Source of the DNA: Fluviibacter sp039805865
Lineage (GTDB): Bacteria > Pseudomonadota > Gammaproteobacteria > Burkholderiales > Rhodocyclaceae
NCBI GenBank assembly: GCA_039805865.1
Contig: JBDLTI010000018.1
Span: 1 to 37,284, forward strand
Direction of reading: 5' to 3'
Length of the DNA: 37,284 bases
This document shows positions 1 to 8,898 of the stretch, one piece after another. A program made the translations under genes and the position numbers. The first letter of the stretch is position 1; each line of letters starts with the position of its first letter. The notes beneath the pieces are model-generated. The model was not told the origin of the DNA. It did no database searches and saw only the letters and a program-made list of their open reading frames with translations.

Positions 1-2
1 CC

Positions 3-1508
3 AAGGCGGGTGCGCCAGGTGCACCGGTGTACACAATGATCTTCGACGCAGGGAGTAGCGGTACACGCATCAGCTTTTTCAAAGTGATCCCCGGTGCTTA
101 TCCGCAAATCGACTTGTTGGCGAGTGAGGATTTTGACGATAACGGTATTAATGATTTTCTTAGCGGTCAGGGAACGGTCGATCCAAAGGATTGGGAGAGA
201 AGCTTGCCGCCAGCGTATAAACCTGCCGGCTGTGACATGACAGGCACCTCGGTTAATGGCGCCCAGAAAGATGTGGGTCCCTGCGTGATCCAGCCTTTGC
301 TGGATGCCATGGATAAGAAGATGAAAGAGATCAGCGTGACTGCGGATCAAGTGACCGTGGAACTGTTTGCGACTGCGGGTATGCGCACCATGGATAAAGT
401 CAACGGTGGCGCTTACGACGCAACGCAGATTGCCGGCTTCTACAACGCCATCAAGGACTACACCAAGAGCAAGGGCTACCAGGTTGGGTCATTTGAGACC
501 AGTAACGGCAATAAGCAAGAAGGTGTCTGGACCTGGGTCAACCTCAATGATCAGTACTACAACGCTTTCGGTGGCAATGACACCTATCACAAGACGGCAC
601 CAGAAACCCGGGGCGATTTCGAAGTGGGTGGGTCTTCTATGCAGATTGCCTTCCCAACCAAAATGCCTGCCAACGATGCCGACAATGTTTATACAGTCAG
701 CATCAATGGGCATACCTATAACGTGTTCAGTAAAACCTACTTGGGTTTGGGTGGGGACGATACCCGTAAGTATGTGCGTGCTTCGGGCTATAACACGAGC
801 ACGGGTGCAGACTATACGGGACTCGATTGCTTTGGCAGCAATGCAACGCCTACAAACAGTAAGGAAGACAGCGGTGTAGCGCTATTCAATTCGCCGACAC
901 TCTTCCCGAGTGGAAAGACGCTTGCGGGTAACGCGACTGGCGGCCTCTGGAGTCCGGTCCTTTCGAATGCTGAAGAGCCCCTGATGCTGAAATCGGCCGG
1001 CAAGTACAACTTCAACAGTTGTGCGACAAAATATGACCAAGTCACTAAGGCGGTGATGGCGCTGCCAAGAAACAATAATGGGACTAATAACGAGGGCGCT
1101 GCTTCCTCTTATAAGGATCTTGTCGCCAAAGTGGAAAAGAGTACGGCGCCGTTTGTGGGGTTGGATGGTTTCTATTTCTCCGCAAAGGATCTCAAGTTAG
1201 CCAAAGCTGATCTGAAGACTCCGATTACCGAAGCACAGGTTAAAGAGGCGATTGCTAAGGTGTGCCCGGATAGCGGTGCGGGTCCGGCTGCCAAGACGGC
1301 ACCTGGCCGATTGAATGACTTCCGTGTCTGTGCAGACTCGGTGTTTATGTACAACTTCTTGTGGCAGGGCACTGCTGCTAACGCACTGGGGTTGTTTGGC
1401 ACGAGCAACAATGCCAAATTTGACGGCGTCGTACCTAGCAAATGGGAAAAGAAGTCGACATTGACCTGGACGCGTGGCTACCTGCTGTTGAAGCACGCTA
1501 CAAAATAA
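3..1508 (+). CDS. GDA1/CD39-family nucleoside phosphatase (apyrase), 5' end cut by window
   Basis: The encoded family (ecto-NTPDase/apyrase) hydrolyses nucleoside tri- and diphosphates, usually outside the cytoplasm. Apyrase-conserved regions are readable. ACR1 is DAGSSGTR at about nt 45-68. ACR2-like ATAGMR lies near nt 367-387. ACR3-like QEGVWTW lies near nt 516, with the expected catalytic Glu. ACR4-like FEVGGSSMQIAF lies near nt 619-654, and GLDGFYF near nt 1158 resembles ACR5. The reading frame is open to the left edge (residues KAGAPGAP precede the first possible start, GTG at 27). The true start and a probable signal peptide therefore lie outside the window, and GTG27 would begin only six residues before ACR1. 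The gene ends just before a terminator, upstream of gspC in the same direction, which suggests a T2SS cargo; that is inference. The family call is firm; substrate and location are not known. Confidence 0.86.
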   Translation, partial: KAGAPGAPVYTMIFDAGSSGTRISFFKVIPGAYPQIDLLASEDFDDNGINDFLSGQGTVDPKDWERSLPPAYKPAGCDMTGTSVNGAQKDVGPCVIQPLLDAMDKKMKEISVTADQVTVELFATAGMRTMDKVNGGAYDATQIAGFYNAIKDYTKSKGYQVGSFETSNGNKQEGVWTWVNLNDQYYNAFGGNDTYHKTAPETRGDFEVGGSSMQIAFPTKMPANDADNVYTVSINGHTYNVFSKTYLGLGGDDTRKYVRASGYNTSTGADYTGLDCFGSNATPTNSKEDSGVALFNSPTLFPSGKTLAGNATGGLWSPVLSNAEEPLMLKSAGKYNFNSCATKYDQVTKAVMALPRNNNGTNNEGAASSYKDLVAKVEKSTAPFVGLDGFYFSAKDLKLAKADLKTPITEAQVKEAIAKVCPDSGAGPAAKTAPGRLNDFRVCADSVFMYNFLWQGTAANALGLFGTSNNAKFDGVVPSKWEKKSTLTWTRGYLLLKHATK

Positions 1509-1540
1509 TGATTTAAAGCGCGAAGCTTCATGCGCATAGG

Positions 1541-1573
1541 GGGGGGGTGCCGAAGTTGGCTCCCCCTTTTTTT
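1541..1573 (+). terminator. Rho-independent terminator after the apyrase
   Basis: A G-run, GCC, a short loop GAAGTT, GGC and CCCCC form a stem with one internal T:T mismatch, followed directly by seven T. It separates the apyrase transcript from gspC. Confidence 0.8.
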
Positions 1574-1578
1574 CTTGT

Positions 1579-1597
1579 AAATGTCAGGATTGGTCGG
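1579..1597 (+). promoter_or_regulatory. Shared 19-bp motif, copy 1 (upstream of gspC)
   Basis: The sequence AAATGTCAGGATTGGTCGG differs from copies 2 and 3 at a single base (G for T in the second half-site). It lies 90 bases upstream of the gspC start, in the same orientation, just after the apyrase terminator. The conserved part holds a TGTC half-site and a second (here GGTC) 10 bp later. A regulator-binding role is inferred from its recurrence. Confidence 0.55.
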
Positions 1598-1687
1598 AAT
1601 TTGCGCCCCTTTTGGGTGGGGCTCGGATGTTATTGTTCAAGGCTGTACTTATTGCGCCCTTGAATTCCATAACCCACTGTTTGTGCT

Positions 1688-2287
1688 TTGAAATTACCCA
1701 AATTTAACCTCCGGTTCTCGTTGCCCAAGTGGTCGCCGCGCAAGCTGACGGCAGAGGACTTTGCTGCCTTCAAAACGCACTGCCGGAATCTGATTTCGCG
1801 CCTGAAAGAACAATTCGCTGCCTATAAGGCCAAGACGGGCTCTGGCTCCGGGATTAGCATCACCGTTCGTCCGGAGCGCGTGTCGGCCTGGATCAGTTTT
1901 GTGCTGTTGTTGCTGATCGTTTTTCTGGCGACCACCTGGATACTGCGGGTCGCTCGGGTGGTTTTTCCCGCGCAGGTATCGAGTAAGGGTGTGGTGTTTT
2001 ACGAAGCGGCATCCAACCAGCGGGTTGCGACCTTATTTGGCGAGAAAGACTTTGACCCTTCGCGTCTTGTGCTGCGAGGGGTGGTGATTACCGGCACCCT
2101 GCACGACGCTAATGTGGGTGTGGCGCTAATCGAAGCCGATGGGAAACCGGCCGAAACACTAGAAGTGGGTGACATGATGTCGCCGGGCATCCGCCTGGAA
2201 AAAATTACACCGGATAGCGCTGTGGTGCGCTACCGGGGACGTTCGTACGAGTTACAGCAATCGTTAGCCGGTGGTTCCGGTCGTTAG
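1688..2287 (+). CDS. gspC: T2SS inner-membrane protein GspC
   Basis: GspC spans the inner membrane and links the assembly platform to the secretin. This 199-residue protein has a basic cytoplasmic N-terminus (about 1-65), one membrane segment (about 67-87) and a periplasmic homology region (about 100-195) containing VVITGTLHD and GVALIEADGKPAETLEVGDMM-like strands. No PDZ or coiled-coil domain follows, so it is a short GspC. The start is TTG: an in-frame stop lies at 1670-1672 and no ATG or GTG precedes the membrane segment in frame. No good ribosome site is visible. It opens the gspCDEF operon, 17 bases before gspD. The call rests on both the domain pattern and its position. Confidence 0.88.
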   Translation: MKLPKFNLRFSLPKWSPRKLTAEDFAAFKTHCRNLISRLKEQFAAYKAKTGSGSGISITVRPERVSAWISFVLLLLIVFLATTWILRVARVVFPAQVSSKGVVFYEAASNQRVATLFGEKDFDPSRLVLRGVVITGTLHDANVGVALIEADGKPAETLEVGDMMSPGIRLEKITPDSAVVRYRGRSYELQQSLAGGSGR

Positions 2288-2304
2288 CCAATGGGGCATT
2301 CTGA

Positions 2305-4545
2305 ATGAATCACAAATTACGTACCTTTACGGCAGTGTTCCTGGCCTCGTGTCAGTTGGGACTGGTGTCTGCGCAGGCTCAGACACCGATCCAGAACTCA
2401 AATCCCGGTGCCATTCCAACGACCCCGGGTGCCCAGGCAGCTACGATTACGCTGTCATTCCAGAATGCCGATGTGGCACCCGTTGCCGCAGCAGTAGCCA
2501 AGGCGGTGGGTCAGACGATTATTGTGGATCCACGGGTAAAAGGAAAAATAACGCTCAATACGCCAAAGCCGGTTACACCACAGACCGCGTTGGATATGTT
2601 TTCTTCCTCATTGCGTTCCGCCAGTTTTGCCCTAGTCCAGGTTAATGGCATGTACCGCGTGGTACCCGATGCCGACGCCCGGGTGCAGGGCAATACCGTG
2701 TTGACACAAAACAACCCGGAAGGTGATCAAGTCGTTACCCGCGTCTTTAAGATCAAGCAGGATTCGGCCAGCAATCTGGTAAATGTGTTGCGTCCATTGC
2801 TGACTCAAAATAGCTCGATTACAGCGAACCCTGGTAACAACACACTGATTGTGACGGATTACGCCAGCAACGTGAAACGCGTGGCAAAACTGCTCGAGTC
2901 TATGGATGATCCATCGATTGGCGATGTGCAGGCGGTACATCTTAAATATGCTGTTGCGCTCGATGTGGCCAGTATCCTAACGAAGGTGGTTGACACTAAT
3001 TCGGGCGGAGGCCAAACACCCGGGGTGGACAGCAAGGTCATCGTTTTGGCCGAGCCGCGCAGTAATTCGGTGCTGATCAAGGCCTCCAATCCGGAAAAGA
3101 TTCAACAGTTGCGAAGCCTGATTGCGCGACTGGATACGCCGACGGCGAGCAACGGCAATATGTGGGTGGTCCCGCTAAGGAACGCCGAAGCGGCTAAGTT
3201 AGCCGTGACGCTGCGCGCCATTGTGGCGGCCGATAGCACCTTATCGCAACAAGCTGGGGCGACCAACTTGGGTGCGGCAGCAGGCGGCATGCCACAGGCG
3301 CCGCAGATGCCTCAAGGGATGGCGCAGGGAAGTGGCCTGGTTGGCGGTATGGCGGGTGGCGCTGCACCCGGGGGTGCGGCAGGCGGTGCCAGTGCAGCCG
3401 CCACAGGCGCATTGACGAGCACCAGTCAACCCAATGTGGGTGGCATGATTCAGGCCGATACGGCAACCAATTCACTGATTATCACCGCTTCAGAAAGCTT
3501 TTACCGAAATTTGCGCGAGGTGATCGACAAACTGGATCGTCGGCGCACACAGGTATACGTCGAAGCGTTGATCGTTGAAGTCGAGTCATCAAATTCGGCG
3601 CAGTTAGGTATTCAGTGGCAGGGCTTGATTAACGCCGGCGGCCAGAATGTGCCGTTTGGTGGCACGAATTATGGAAGCCCACCTGCAGGTATCAATATTG
3701 TTGATCTGAGTCGTAATGCCGCCGGCATCCTGAATCCCGCGGTGGGTGGCGTAGATACACTGGCAAAGTCGAACGGCATGAACATCGGCATGCTTTCTAA
3801 ATTTGGCGGCAACTATACGGTTTCAGCATTAATTTCGGCGTTGGATAAGGAAGGGGGCACGCGTGTGCTATCTACGCCGAATCTGGTGACGTTGGACAAC
3901 GAGGAAGCACGCATCATGGTTGGGCAAAACGTGCCCATATTGTCGGGGGGTTACACGACGAATACGGGTGGTGCGACGCCCTCTGGAAGCCCGACGCCAT
4001 TCCAAACATTTAACCGCTTGGATGTGGGTATCTTGCTTCGCGTGCGACCACAGATTGCGCACAATGGCACCGTTAAACTGACTGTTTATCAGGAAGTTTC
4101 TACCGTTTCGAATCAGACAAATCAAGCAACAGTTCAATCACAGGGCTACACCATCAATAAGCGCACGATTGAGTCTAACGTCATTGTAGATGATGGCCAG
4201 ATGTTTGTTATTGGCGGCCTGATTGGCGACGACTATGCTGACACATCAGATGGGGTGCCCTTTTTGAAAGATATTCCGCTCATAGGTGCTTTGTTTCGTT
4301 ATGACAGCAAGTTCCGGAAAAAGAGCAATCTCATGGTTTTCTTAAGGCCTTATATTATTAAGGATGCCAAGGCTGCCGAAGAAATCACGACAAATCGTCA
4401 GGATTACATGCAAGGCAAGCAAGATAGTTTCAAACAGCTACCAATGTTGTTACCTTCTGAAAACTTGCCAACGATGGAAAATGCCAAGACGCCACTGGTA
4501 AAACCTGGTGCGCTGCCTGTGCCGGCACCAACGCTGCGTCCCTGA
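2305..4545 (+). CDS. gspD: T2SS outer-membrane secretin GspD
   Basis: GspD forms the multimeric outer-membrane channel through which folded proteins leave the cell. The 746-residue protein starts with a signal peptide (about 1-25, ending SAQA). The N0 domain follows (ITLSFQNADVAPVAAAVAKA...), then N1-N3 repeats and the C-terminal secretin domain with VPFLKDIPLIGALFRY near residue 650. A Gly/Ala/Met/Pro-rich low-complexity insert sits in the N3 region at about residues 320-370. The tail after the barrel is short and proline-rich, and I see no clear pilotin-binding S-domain. The ATG at 2305 gives a complete signal peptide. gspE follows after 15 bases. No pilotin (gspS) gene is visible in the window. 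Confidence 0.96.
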   Translation: MNHKLRTFTAVFLASCQLGLVSAQAQTPIQNSNPGAIPTTPGAQAATITLSFQNADVAPVAAAVAKAVGQTIIVDPRVKGKITLNTPKPVTPQTALDMFSSSLRSASFALVQVNGMYRVVPDADARVQGNTVLTQNNPEGDQVVTRVFKIKQDSASNLVNVLRPLLTQNSSITANPGNNTLIVTDYASNVKRVAKLLESMDDPSIGDVQAVHLKYAVALDVASILTKVVDTNSGGGQTPGVDSKVIVLAEPRSNSVLIKASNPEKIQQLRSLIARLDTPTASNGNMWVVPLRNAEAAKLAVTLRAIVAADSTLSQQAGATNLGAAAGGMPQAPQMPQGMAQGSGLVGGMAGGAAPGGAAGGASAAATGALTSTSQPNVGGMIQADTATNSLIITASESFYRNLREVIDKLDRRRTQVYVEALIVEVESSNSAQLGIQWQGLINAGGQNVPFGGTNYGSPPAGINIVDLSRNAAGILNPAVGGVDTLAKSNGMNIGMLSKFGGNYTVSALISALDKEGGTRVLSTPNLVTLDNEEARIMVGQNVPILSGGYTTNTGGATPSGSPTPFQTFNRLDVGILLRVRPQIAHNGTVKLTVYQEVSTVSNQTNQATVQSQGYTINKRTIESNVIVDDGQMFVIGGLIGDDYADTSDGVPFLKDIPLIGALFRYDSKFRKKSNLMVFLRPYIIKDAKAAEEITTNRQDYMQGKQDSFKQLPMLLPSENLPTMENAKTPLVKPGALPVPAPTLRP

Positions 4546-4560
4546 TGACCATCCGTCACG

Positions 4561-5967
4561 ATGATTAAAAGCTTACCGTTTCCGTTTGCCAAGGCGAACG
4601 AGGTTTTGTTGGAGTGGGATGAGGCGCGCCGCTTACCGGTGCTCTACCACTCCCGCAAGACGCCGTTGTCAGTCTTGCAGGAGGTTTGCCGGCTTAATGG
4701 GCCGGTAGAACGGCATCTGGAAGAAAGCGAGCCGCTGCTTAAACGATTAGGCGATAGCTACGCGCGTGCCGAACAGAACGCAGCGCAGGTGGTAGATGAG
4801 GTTGGCGAAGCGCTTGATTTGAGCAAGCTTTTGCAGGATATGCCGGAGTCGGTCGATCTGATGGAAACGACCGATGATGCGCCGGTCATTCGCATGATCA
4901 ACAGCTTGCTACGCCAGGCAACGCGGGATGGTGCCTCTGATGTGCACATGGAAGCTTTCGAGCGCCAGTCGGTGGTGCGCTTTCGGGTAGATGGCGAGTT
5001 ACGTGACGTTGTCGAGATGCGCCCCGATCTACATGCCGCGCTAGTTTCGCGGATCAAGATCATGGCATCGCTGGATATTGCTGAAAAGCGTTTGCCACAG
5101 GATGGCCGGATCTCGATCCGTGTTGGGGGTCGTGCCGTCGATATTCGGGTGTCGACTCTGCCGACGGCTCACGGCGAGCGCATTGTGATGCGCTTGCTGG
5201 AAAAAAATTATGACCGGTTAGATATCAAGGGGCTATTGGCGGGCGATACCTACGAGACCTTTAATAAGCTTCTGCATAAGCCGCATGGCATTGTGCTGGT
5301 GACAGGGCCAACCGGTAGCGGTAAAACAACCACGCTTTACGCATCGCTGTTGGCGCTACGCTCCAAGACCAGCAACATCATGACGGTGGAAGACCCGGTT
5401 GAATATGACCTGGAAGGTATCGGTCAGATTCATGTGAATTCCAAGATCGATATGACCTTTGCCCGTGCGTTGCGGGCGATTCTGCGTCAGGATCCGGATA
5501 TCGTGATGATTGGTGAAATCCGGGATCTGGAAACCGCCCAGATTGCCGTTCAGGCGTCGCTGACCGGTCACCTGGTGTTGGCCACACTGCACACCAATAA
5601 CGCCCCTGCAGCAGTAACGCGTCTGATGGATATGGGTGTTGAACCATTCCTCTTAGCCTCCTCCCTGCTAGGGGTGCTGGCGCAACGTCTGGTACGACGT
5701 TGTTGTCCGCAATGCCATGGTGCCGGGTGCGATGCTTGTAATCAAACGGGATACGCCGGTCGCGGTGGTATTTACGAGCTGATGGAAGTGAATGAGCCCA
5801 TCCGTGAACTGATGAACAAGCACGCATCGGAGGCCGAGATTCGCAAGCAAGCGATGGCCAGCGGTATGCGCACGCTGGCAGAAGATTGCGAACGCCTGGT
5901 GCAAGAGGGTAAGACTACCCGTGAAGAGATGCTGCGGGTAACGGGTTCGATGGAACTGGAAGGCTAG
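4561..5967 (+). CDS. gspE: T2SS assembly ATPase GspE
   Basis: GspE is the cytoplasmic hexameric ATPase that powers pseudopilus assembly. In 468 residues it shows the Walker A motif GPTGSGKT (G249-T256), the Asp box/Walker B region DPDIVMIGEIRD, and a His box in LATLHTNN. A four-cysteine zinc motif follows: C381/C382-x2-C385 and C390-x2-C393, the hallmark that separates GspE/PilB from PilT. The N1E region that binds GspL is the first ~90 residues. The ATG at 4561 follows gspD by 15 bases, and gspF starts 10 bases after the stop. All catalytic elements are intact. Confidence 0.96.
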   Translation: MIKSLPFPFAKANEVLLEWDEARRLPVLYHSRKTPLSVLQEVCRLNGPVERHLEESEPLLKRLGDSYARAEQNAAQVVDEVGEALDLSKLLQDMPESVDLMETTDDAPVIRMINSLLRQATRDGASDVHMEAFERQSVVRFRVDGELRDVVEMRPDLHAALVSRIKIMASLDIAEKRLPQDGRISIRVGGRAVDIRVSTLPTAHGERIVMRLLEKNYDRLDIKGLLAGDTYETFNKLLHKPHGIVLVTGPTGSGKTTTLYASLLALRSKTSNIMTVEDPVEYDLEGIGQIHVNSKIDMTFARALRAILRQDPDIVMIGEIRDLETAQIAVQASLTGHLVLATLHTNNAPAAVTRLMDMGVEPFLLASSLLGVLAQRLVRRCCPQCHGAGCDACNQTGYAGRGGIYELMEVNEPIRELMNKHASEAEIRKQAMASGMRTLAEDCERLVQEGKTTREEMLRVTGSMELEG

Positions 5968-5977
5968 GGCGAAGCGC

Positions 5978-7198
5978 ATGGCACGTTTTCGTTTTGTGGC
6001 GGTGACCTTTGATGGGCAATCCGAAAAGGGCATGATTGAAGGCGAGTCGATCAAAGCCGCTCGCCAGCAGCTACTGGATAAAGGTCTGGTGCCCACAAAG
6101 CTGGTGCCCGAAGACGAAAATGAGGCCAAGTCAGGTTTTGCGGCTTTTTTGTCTGGGCAGCGTGTAATCAAGCCGGCAGATCTGGCGGTAGTCACCAAAC
6201 AGCTGGCGTTGTTGGTGCGTTCCGGGTTGCCGATTGATGAGGCCTTGAAGATGCTGGCCGATGAGTCACCTAAGGCGTCGACGCGTTTTGTGCTGATGGC
6301 GATGGTACAAGAGCTGCATTCCGGCGTGCCTTTGTCGAAAGCGATGCAGGGCCAACCCGCGACCTTCGATAAGCTATATCAATCGGTGGTAGCCGCGGCG
6401 GAGCAATCGGGCTTGATGGCGCCGGTGCTCACTCAGTTTGCCGAGTTTCTGGAAAAAAAGCAGGCCACCCGACAAAAGGTGATCGCGGCGATGGTTTACC
6501 CCGTGATGCTGATCAGCATTTCGTTCCTGGTGATGATCGTGTTGATGACCTACGTGATTCCCCAGGTGACGCGCGTGTTTGAAAGCACGCGCCAGAAACT
6601 GCCGTTTATGACCGAGGTGGTAATGAACATCTCGGCCTTTCTCAATAATTGGGGTTTGGTACTGCTGCTGAGCGTCATAGTGTTGGGTTGGCTGGTACGC
6701 CGGATCCTAAAAAATCCCGAGATGCGCTTGCGCTTTGATACACGTTGTCTATCGATGCCGTTGATCGGACCTGTATTGCTGGCGCACGAAACGGCGCGCT
6801 TCTCGAATACGATGTCGATGCTGGTGGGAGCGAATGTGCCGATTCTGTCAGCACTGAAGAGCTCACGCGATACGTTGAGCAATACCTATTTAAAGTCTGC
6901 GATAGAAACCACCGAGCTGCAGGTGCGGGAAGGGAGCGCTTTGTCACGAGCGCTCGGTGCACAGGGTGTTTTTTCCCCATTGTTCGTGCATATGTTGCGC
7001 TCAGGCGAGGCGACGGGTCAGTTGGCTGAAATGCTCAAGTTTGGCGCAGAGAACGCGGAATTTGAAGCAGATAAAACCACCAAGATGTTCACCAGTGTTT
7101 TAGAGCCAGTAATGATTATGCTCATGGGGTCGATGGTACTGGTAATTGTGATGGCAGTGATGCAGCCCATTCTGGAAATGAACTCGGGAGTACGCTGA
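5978..7198 (+). CDS. gspF: T2SS inner-membrane platform protein GspF
   Basis: GspF is the polytopic membrane core of the assembly platform and contacts the GspE ATPase. The 406-residue length is normal. Two homologous cytoplasmic four-helix domains (about residues 60-170 and 265-370) each precede membrane helices. Membrane segments lie near 168-192, 215-237 and 372-396. The N-terminal signature MARFRFVAVTFDGQSEKG is typical of GspF/PilC. Context within the gsp operon favours GspF over PilC. Only two bases separate it from the following M23 peptidase, so the two are probably co-translated. Confidence 0.95.
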   Translation: MARFRFVAVTFDGQSEKGMIEGESIKAARQQLLDKGLVPTKLVPEDENEAKSGFAAFLSGQRVIKPADLAVVTKQLALLVRSGLPIDEALKMLADESPKASTRFVLMAMVQELHSGVPLSKAMQGQPATFDKLYQSVVAAAEQSGLMAPVLTQFAEFLEKKQATRQKVIAAMVYPVMLISISFLVMIVLMTYVIPQVTRVFESTRQKLPFMTEVVMNISAFLNNWGLVLLLSVIVLGWLVRRILKNPEMRLRFDTRCLSMPLIGPVLLAHETARFSNTMSMLVGANVPILSALKSSRDTLSNTYLKSAIETTELQVREGSALSRALGAQGVFSPLFVHMLRSGEATGQLAEMLKFGAENAEFEADKTTKMFTSVLEPVMIMLMGSMVLVIVMAVMQPILEMNSGVR

Positions 7199-7200
7199 TC

Positions 7201-8100
7201 ATGCAGCTGATGTTCGTGCGTAATGCCCGATCGCGGGTGCAACAGATTAGCCTGTCGGGTAAACAGTTGTTGGCGCTGCTGCTCTGTATCATTTTGCTGC
7301 TGATGGTGCTGAATGTCTTTGCAATTTGGTTACTATCAGTTTTAGGATTTGAAACGCAATCCGATATGGTCATCGAAGTGGTTGAAGCTCGCTATGACCA
7401 GAAGCTAACCGAACTGGGTACGCAGATGGGCGAGCTCAACCAGCGAATCAAACGTTTGGATGCGGCGCGGCAGCAGCTGATTGATGACGCTCCACGGCCA
7501 CCGCCGTTGCCGAGTGCTCCCCAAAACCTAACGCCGTCCCCCACCCCTGCGCCGACTGCGGTGCCCAAGTCATCGGGAGGGCAAGGTGGCCCGATGTTGG
7601 GCGTACAGGAAAGTCTGCCTGTGACTGGATCGTTTGCCATCCGCATGGAGCAGTTAACGCTGACGATGCGAGATCTGCAGGCGCAAACCCGGGTGCTCAC
7701 TGATCGGCTGCAGACGATGCGGGTCTGGCAAGTGACTGCTCCCACCGGCTATCCCTTGCCCTATGTGGTGCCTGTGAGCAGCTTGCCCGGTGTGCGCACT
7801 GATCCTTTTACCGGACTGCCTAGCTGGCATGCAGGTACGGATTACGCGGCACAGGCCGGTATGCCGATTTTGGCAACGGGCGATGGTTATGTTGTCCGCG
7901 CCGAATGGGGTGGTGATTTTGGTAATGTCGTCGAAGTCTCGCATCCAGGGGCCAACGCCATAACGCGCTACGCACATACCGAGGCGTTTTATGTGAAGCC
8001 GGGGCAACGCGTTAAACGCGGCGAGGTCATTGCCCGTGTGGGAACTACCGGGCGATCGACGGCGCCGCACCTGCACTACGAAGTGCAGATGACACGCTAG
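7201..8100 (+). CDS. M23 (LytM-type) peptidoglycan endopeptidase in the gsp operon
   Basis: Peptidase family M23 cleaves peptidoglycan cross-links. The 299-residue protein has a cytoplasmic N-terminus, one membrane anchor (about residues 20-44), a stretch likely to form a coiled coil, a proline-rich linker (about 98-122), a second helical stretch and a C-terminal M23 domain. The zinc ligands are all present: H210 and D214 in HAGTD, and H292 in HLHYE, with H290 as the usual catalytic His. It should therefore be an active enzyme facing the periplasm. It starts two bases after gspF and ends the operon, 13 bases from the convergent gspN. A role in opening the cell wall for the T2SS is inference from position; general cell-wall maintenance is the alternative. 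Confidence 0.88.
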   Translation: MQLMFVRNARSRVQQISLSGKQLLALLLCIILLLMVLNVFAIWLLSVLGFETQSDMVIEVVEARYDQKLTELGTQMGELNQRIKRLDAARQQLIDDAPRPPPLPSAPQNLTPSPTPAPTAVPKSSGGQGGPMLGVQESLPVTGSFAIRMEQLTLTMRDLQAQTRVLTDRLQTMRVWQVTAPTGYPLPYVVPVSSLPGVRTDPFTGLPSWHAGTDYAAQAGMPILATGDGYVVRAEWGGDFGNVVEVSHPGANAITRYAHTEAFYVKPGQRVKRGEVIARVGTTGRSTAPHLHYEVQMTR

Positions 8101-8113
8101 GCCTTAGGCGCGA

Positions 8114-8896
8114 TTAGAAAACCAGGATGTAAGTGTCGCCTTGGCGGCGACCGATCAGACTCAGCAGGCCGTTGAGTGCCTCTTGTGTCTCAGGCGTCGC
8201 ACTGGCTTCGCCGCGGCCACTTGCTTTACCATCGGCGCCAATCGAACCCTGGGCGCTCAGGAGCAGTGGACCCTCCGTCGTCGTGAGAGAGTAGCTTACG
8301 CCGCCACCCGTAAGAGATGCCTGTACGCTGTAATTGCCCAGCGGCCGGATCAGGCTGACCGGGCTGCTTAACGCATCAAGATTGGCGCGAATATTGCCGC
8401 TGTTGCCCGTGCGTGAAAAATGGAGATCGCTCCAGCGTGCAGTCAGATCGCCGCGGGGGTGGAGGATGGTCCAGGGCGCACCGAGCATCTCGAGGATTTC
8501 AGCCGGTAGCTGTGCTTCGTTTTCTTGAACCATGACGCCATCCATGCCGATCGTGGCGAATAGGGTGTTGTCGAGCGCGGCTGTTTCAATACGGACGGTG
8601 CAATTTTTCTTCTGCAAACTGCATGCGGTAGACCAGTAAAGTCGTTCGGTTATCGCCTGGGGTGGTCGGCAGGACTGGCCGTCCAGGCCCGGTTCAGAAA
8701 ACCCGATGGCTGCACCGCCCCGCCATAACGTACCGCTTGGGTCGGTGAGCAGAACCTTGCATTTGGTAGCGGCACTGATAGTGCCTTGAAACCATTTGAC
8801 CGGCATTTGCCAGATGAGTGTGCAGACGACAACGATGATGGCACCACCTATGACCAACCAGCGGGGTACGCCAAATTCTTTGAGCTGGAGGTTCAC
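8114..8896 (-). CDS. gspN: T2SS accessory protein GspN
   Basis: GspN is an optional inner-membrane T2SS component of unclear function. The 260-residue protein has one N-terminal membrane helix (about 14-32) and a periplasmic region with features typical of the family, including PSGTLWRG (about residues 51-58) and four Cys that could pair. The start is GTG (complement of 8894-8896), two bases after the gspM stop, so translation is probably coupled. It is the last gene of the gspG-N operon. The call rests on the family pattern and its place after gspM. Confidence 0.85.
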   Translation of the reverse strand: MNLQLKEFGVPRWLVIGGAIIVVVCTLIWQMPVKWFQGTISAATKCKVLLTDPSGTLWRGGAAIGFSEPGLDGQSCRPPQAITERLYWSTACSLQKKNCTVRIETAALDNTLFATIGMDGVMVQENEAQLPAEILEMLGAPWTILHPRGDLTARWSDLHFSRTGNSGNIRANLDALSSPVSLIRPLGNYSVQASLTGGGVSYSLTTTEGPLLLSAQGSIGADGKASGRGEASATPETQEALNGLLSLIGRRQGDTYILVF

Positions 8897-8898
8897 AA

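Noticed and set aside
2271..2645. 124-codon + strand frame spanning the end of gspC and start of gspD
   Set aside because: It overlaps the gspD signal peptide and N0 domain in another frame and has no protein-like features.
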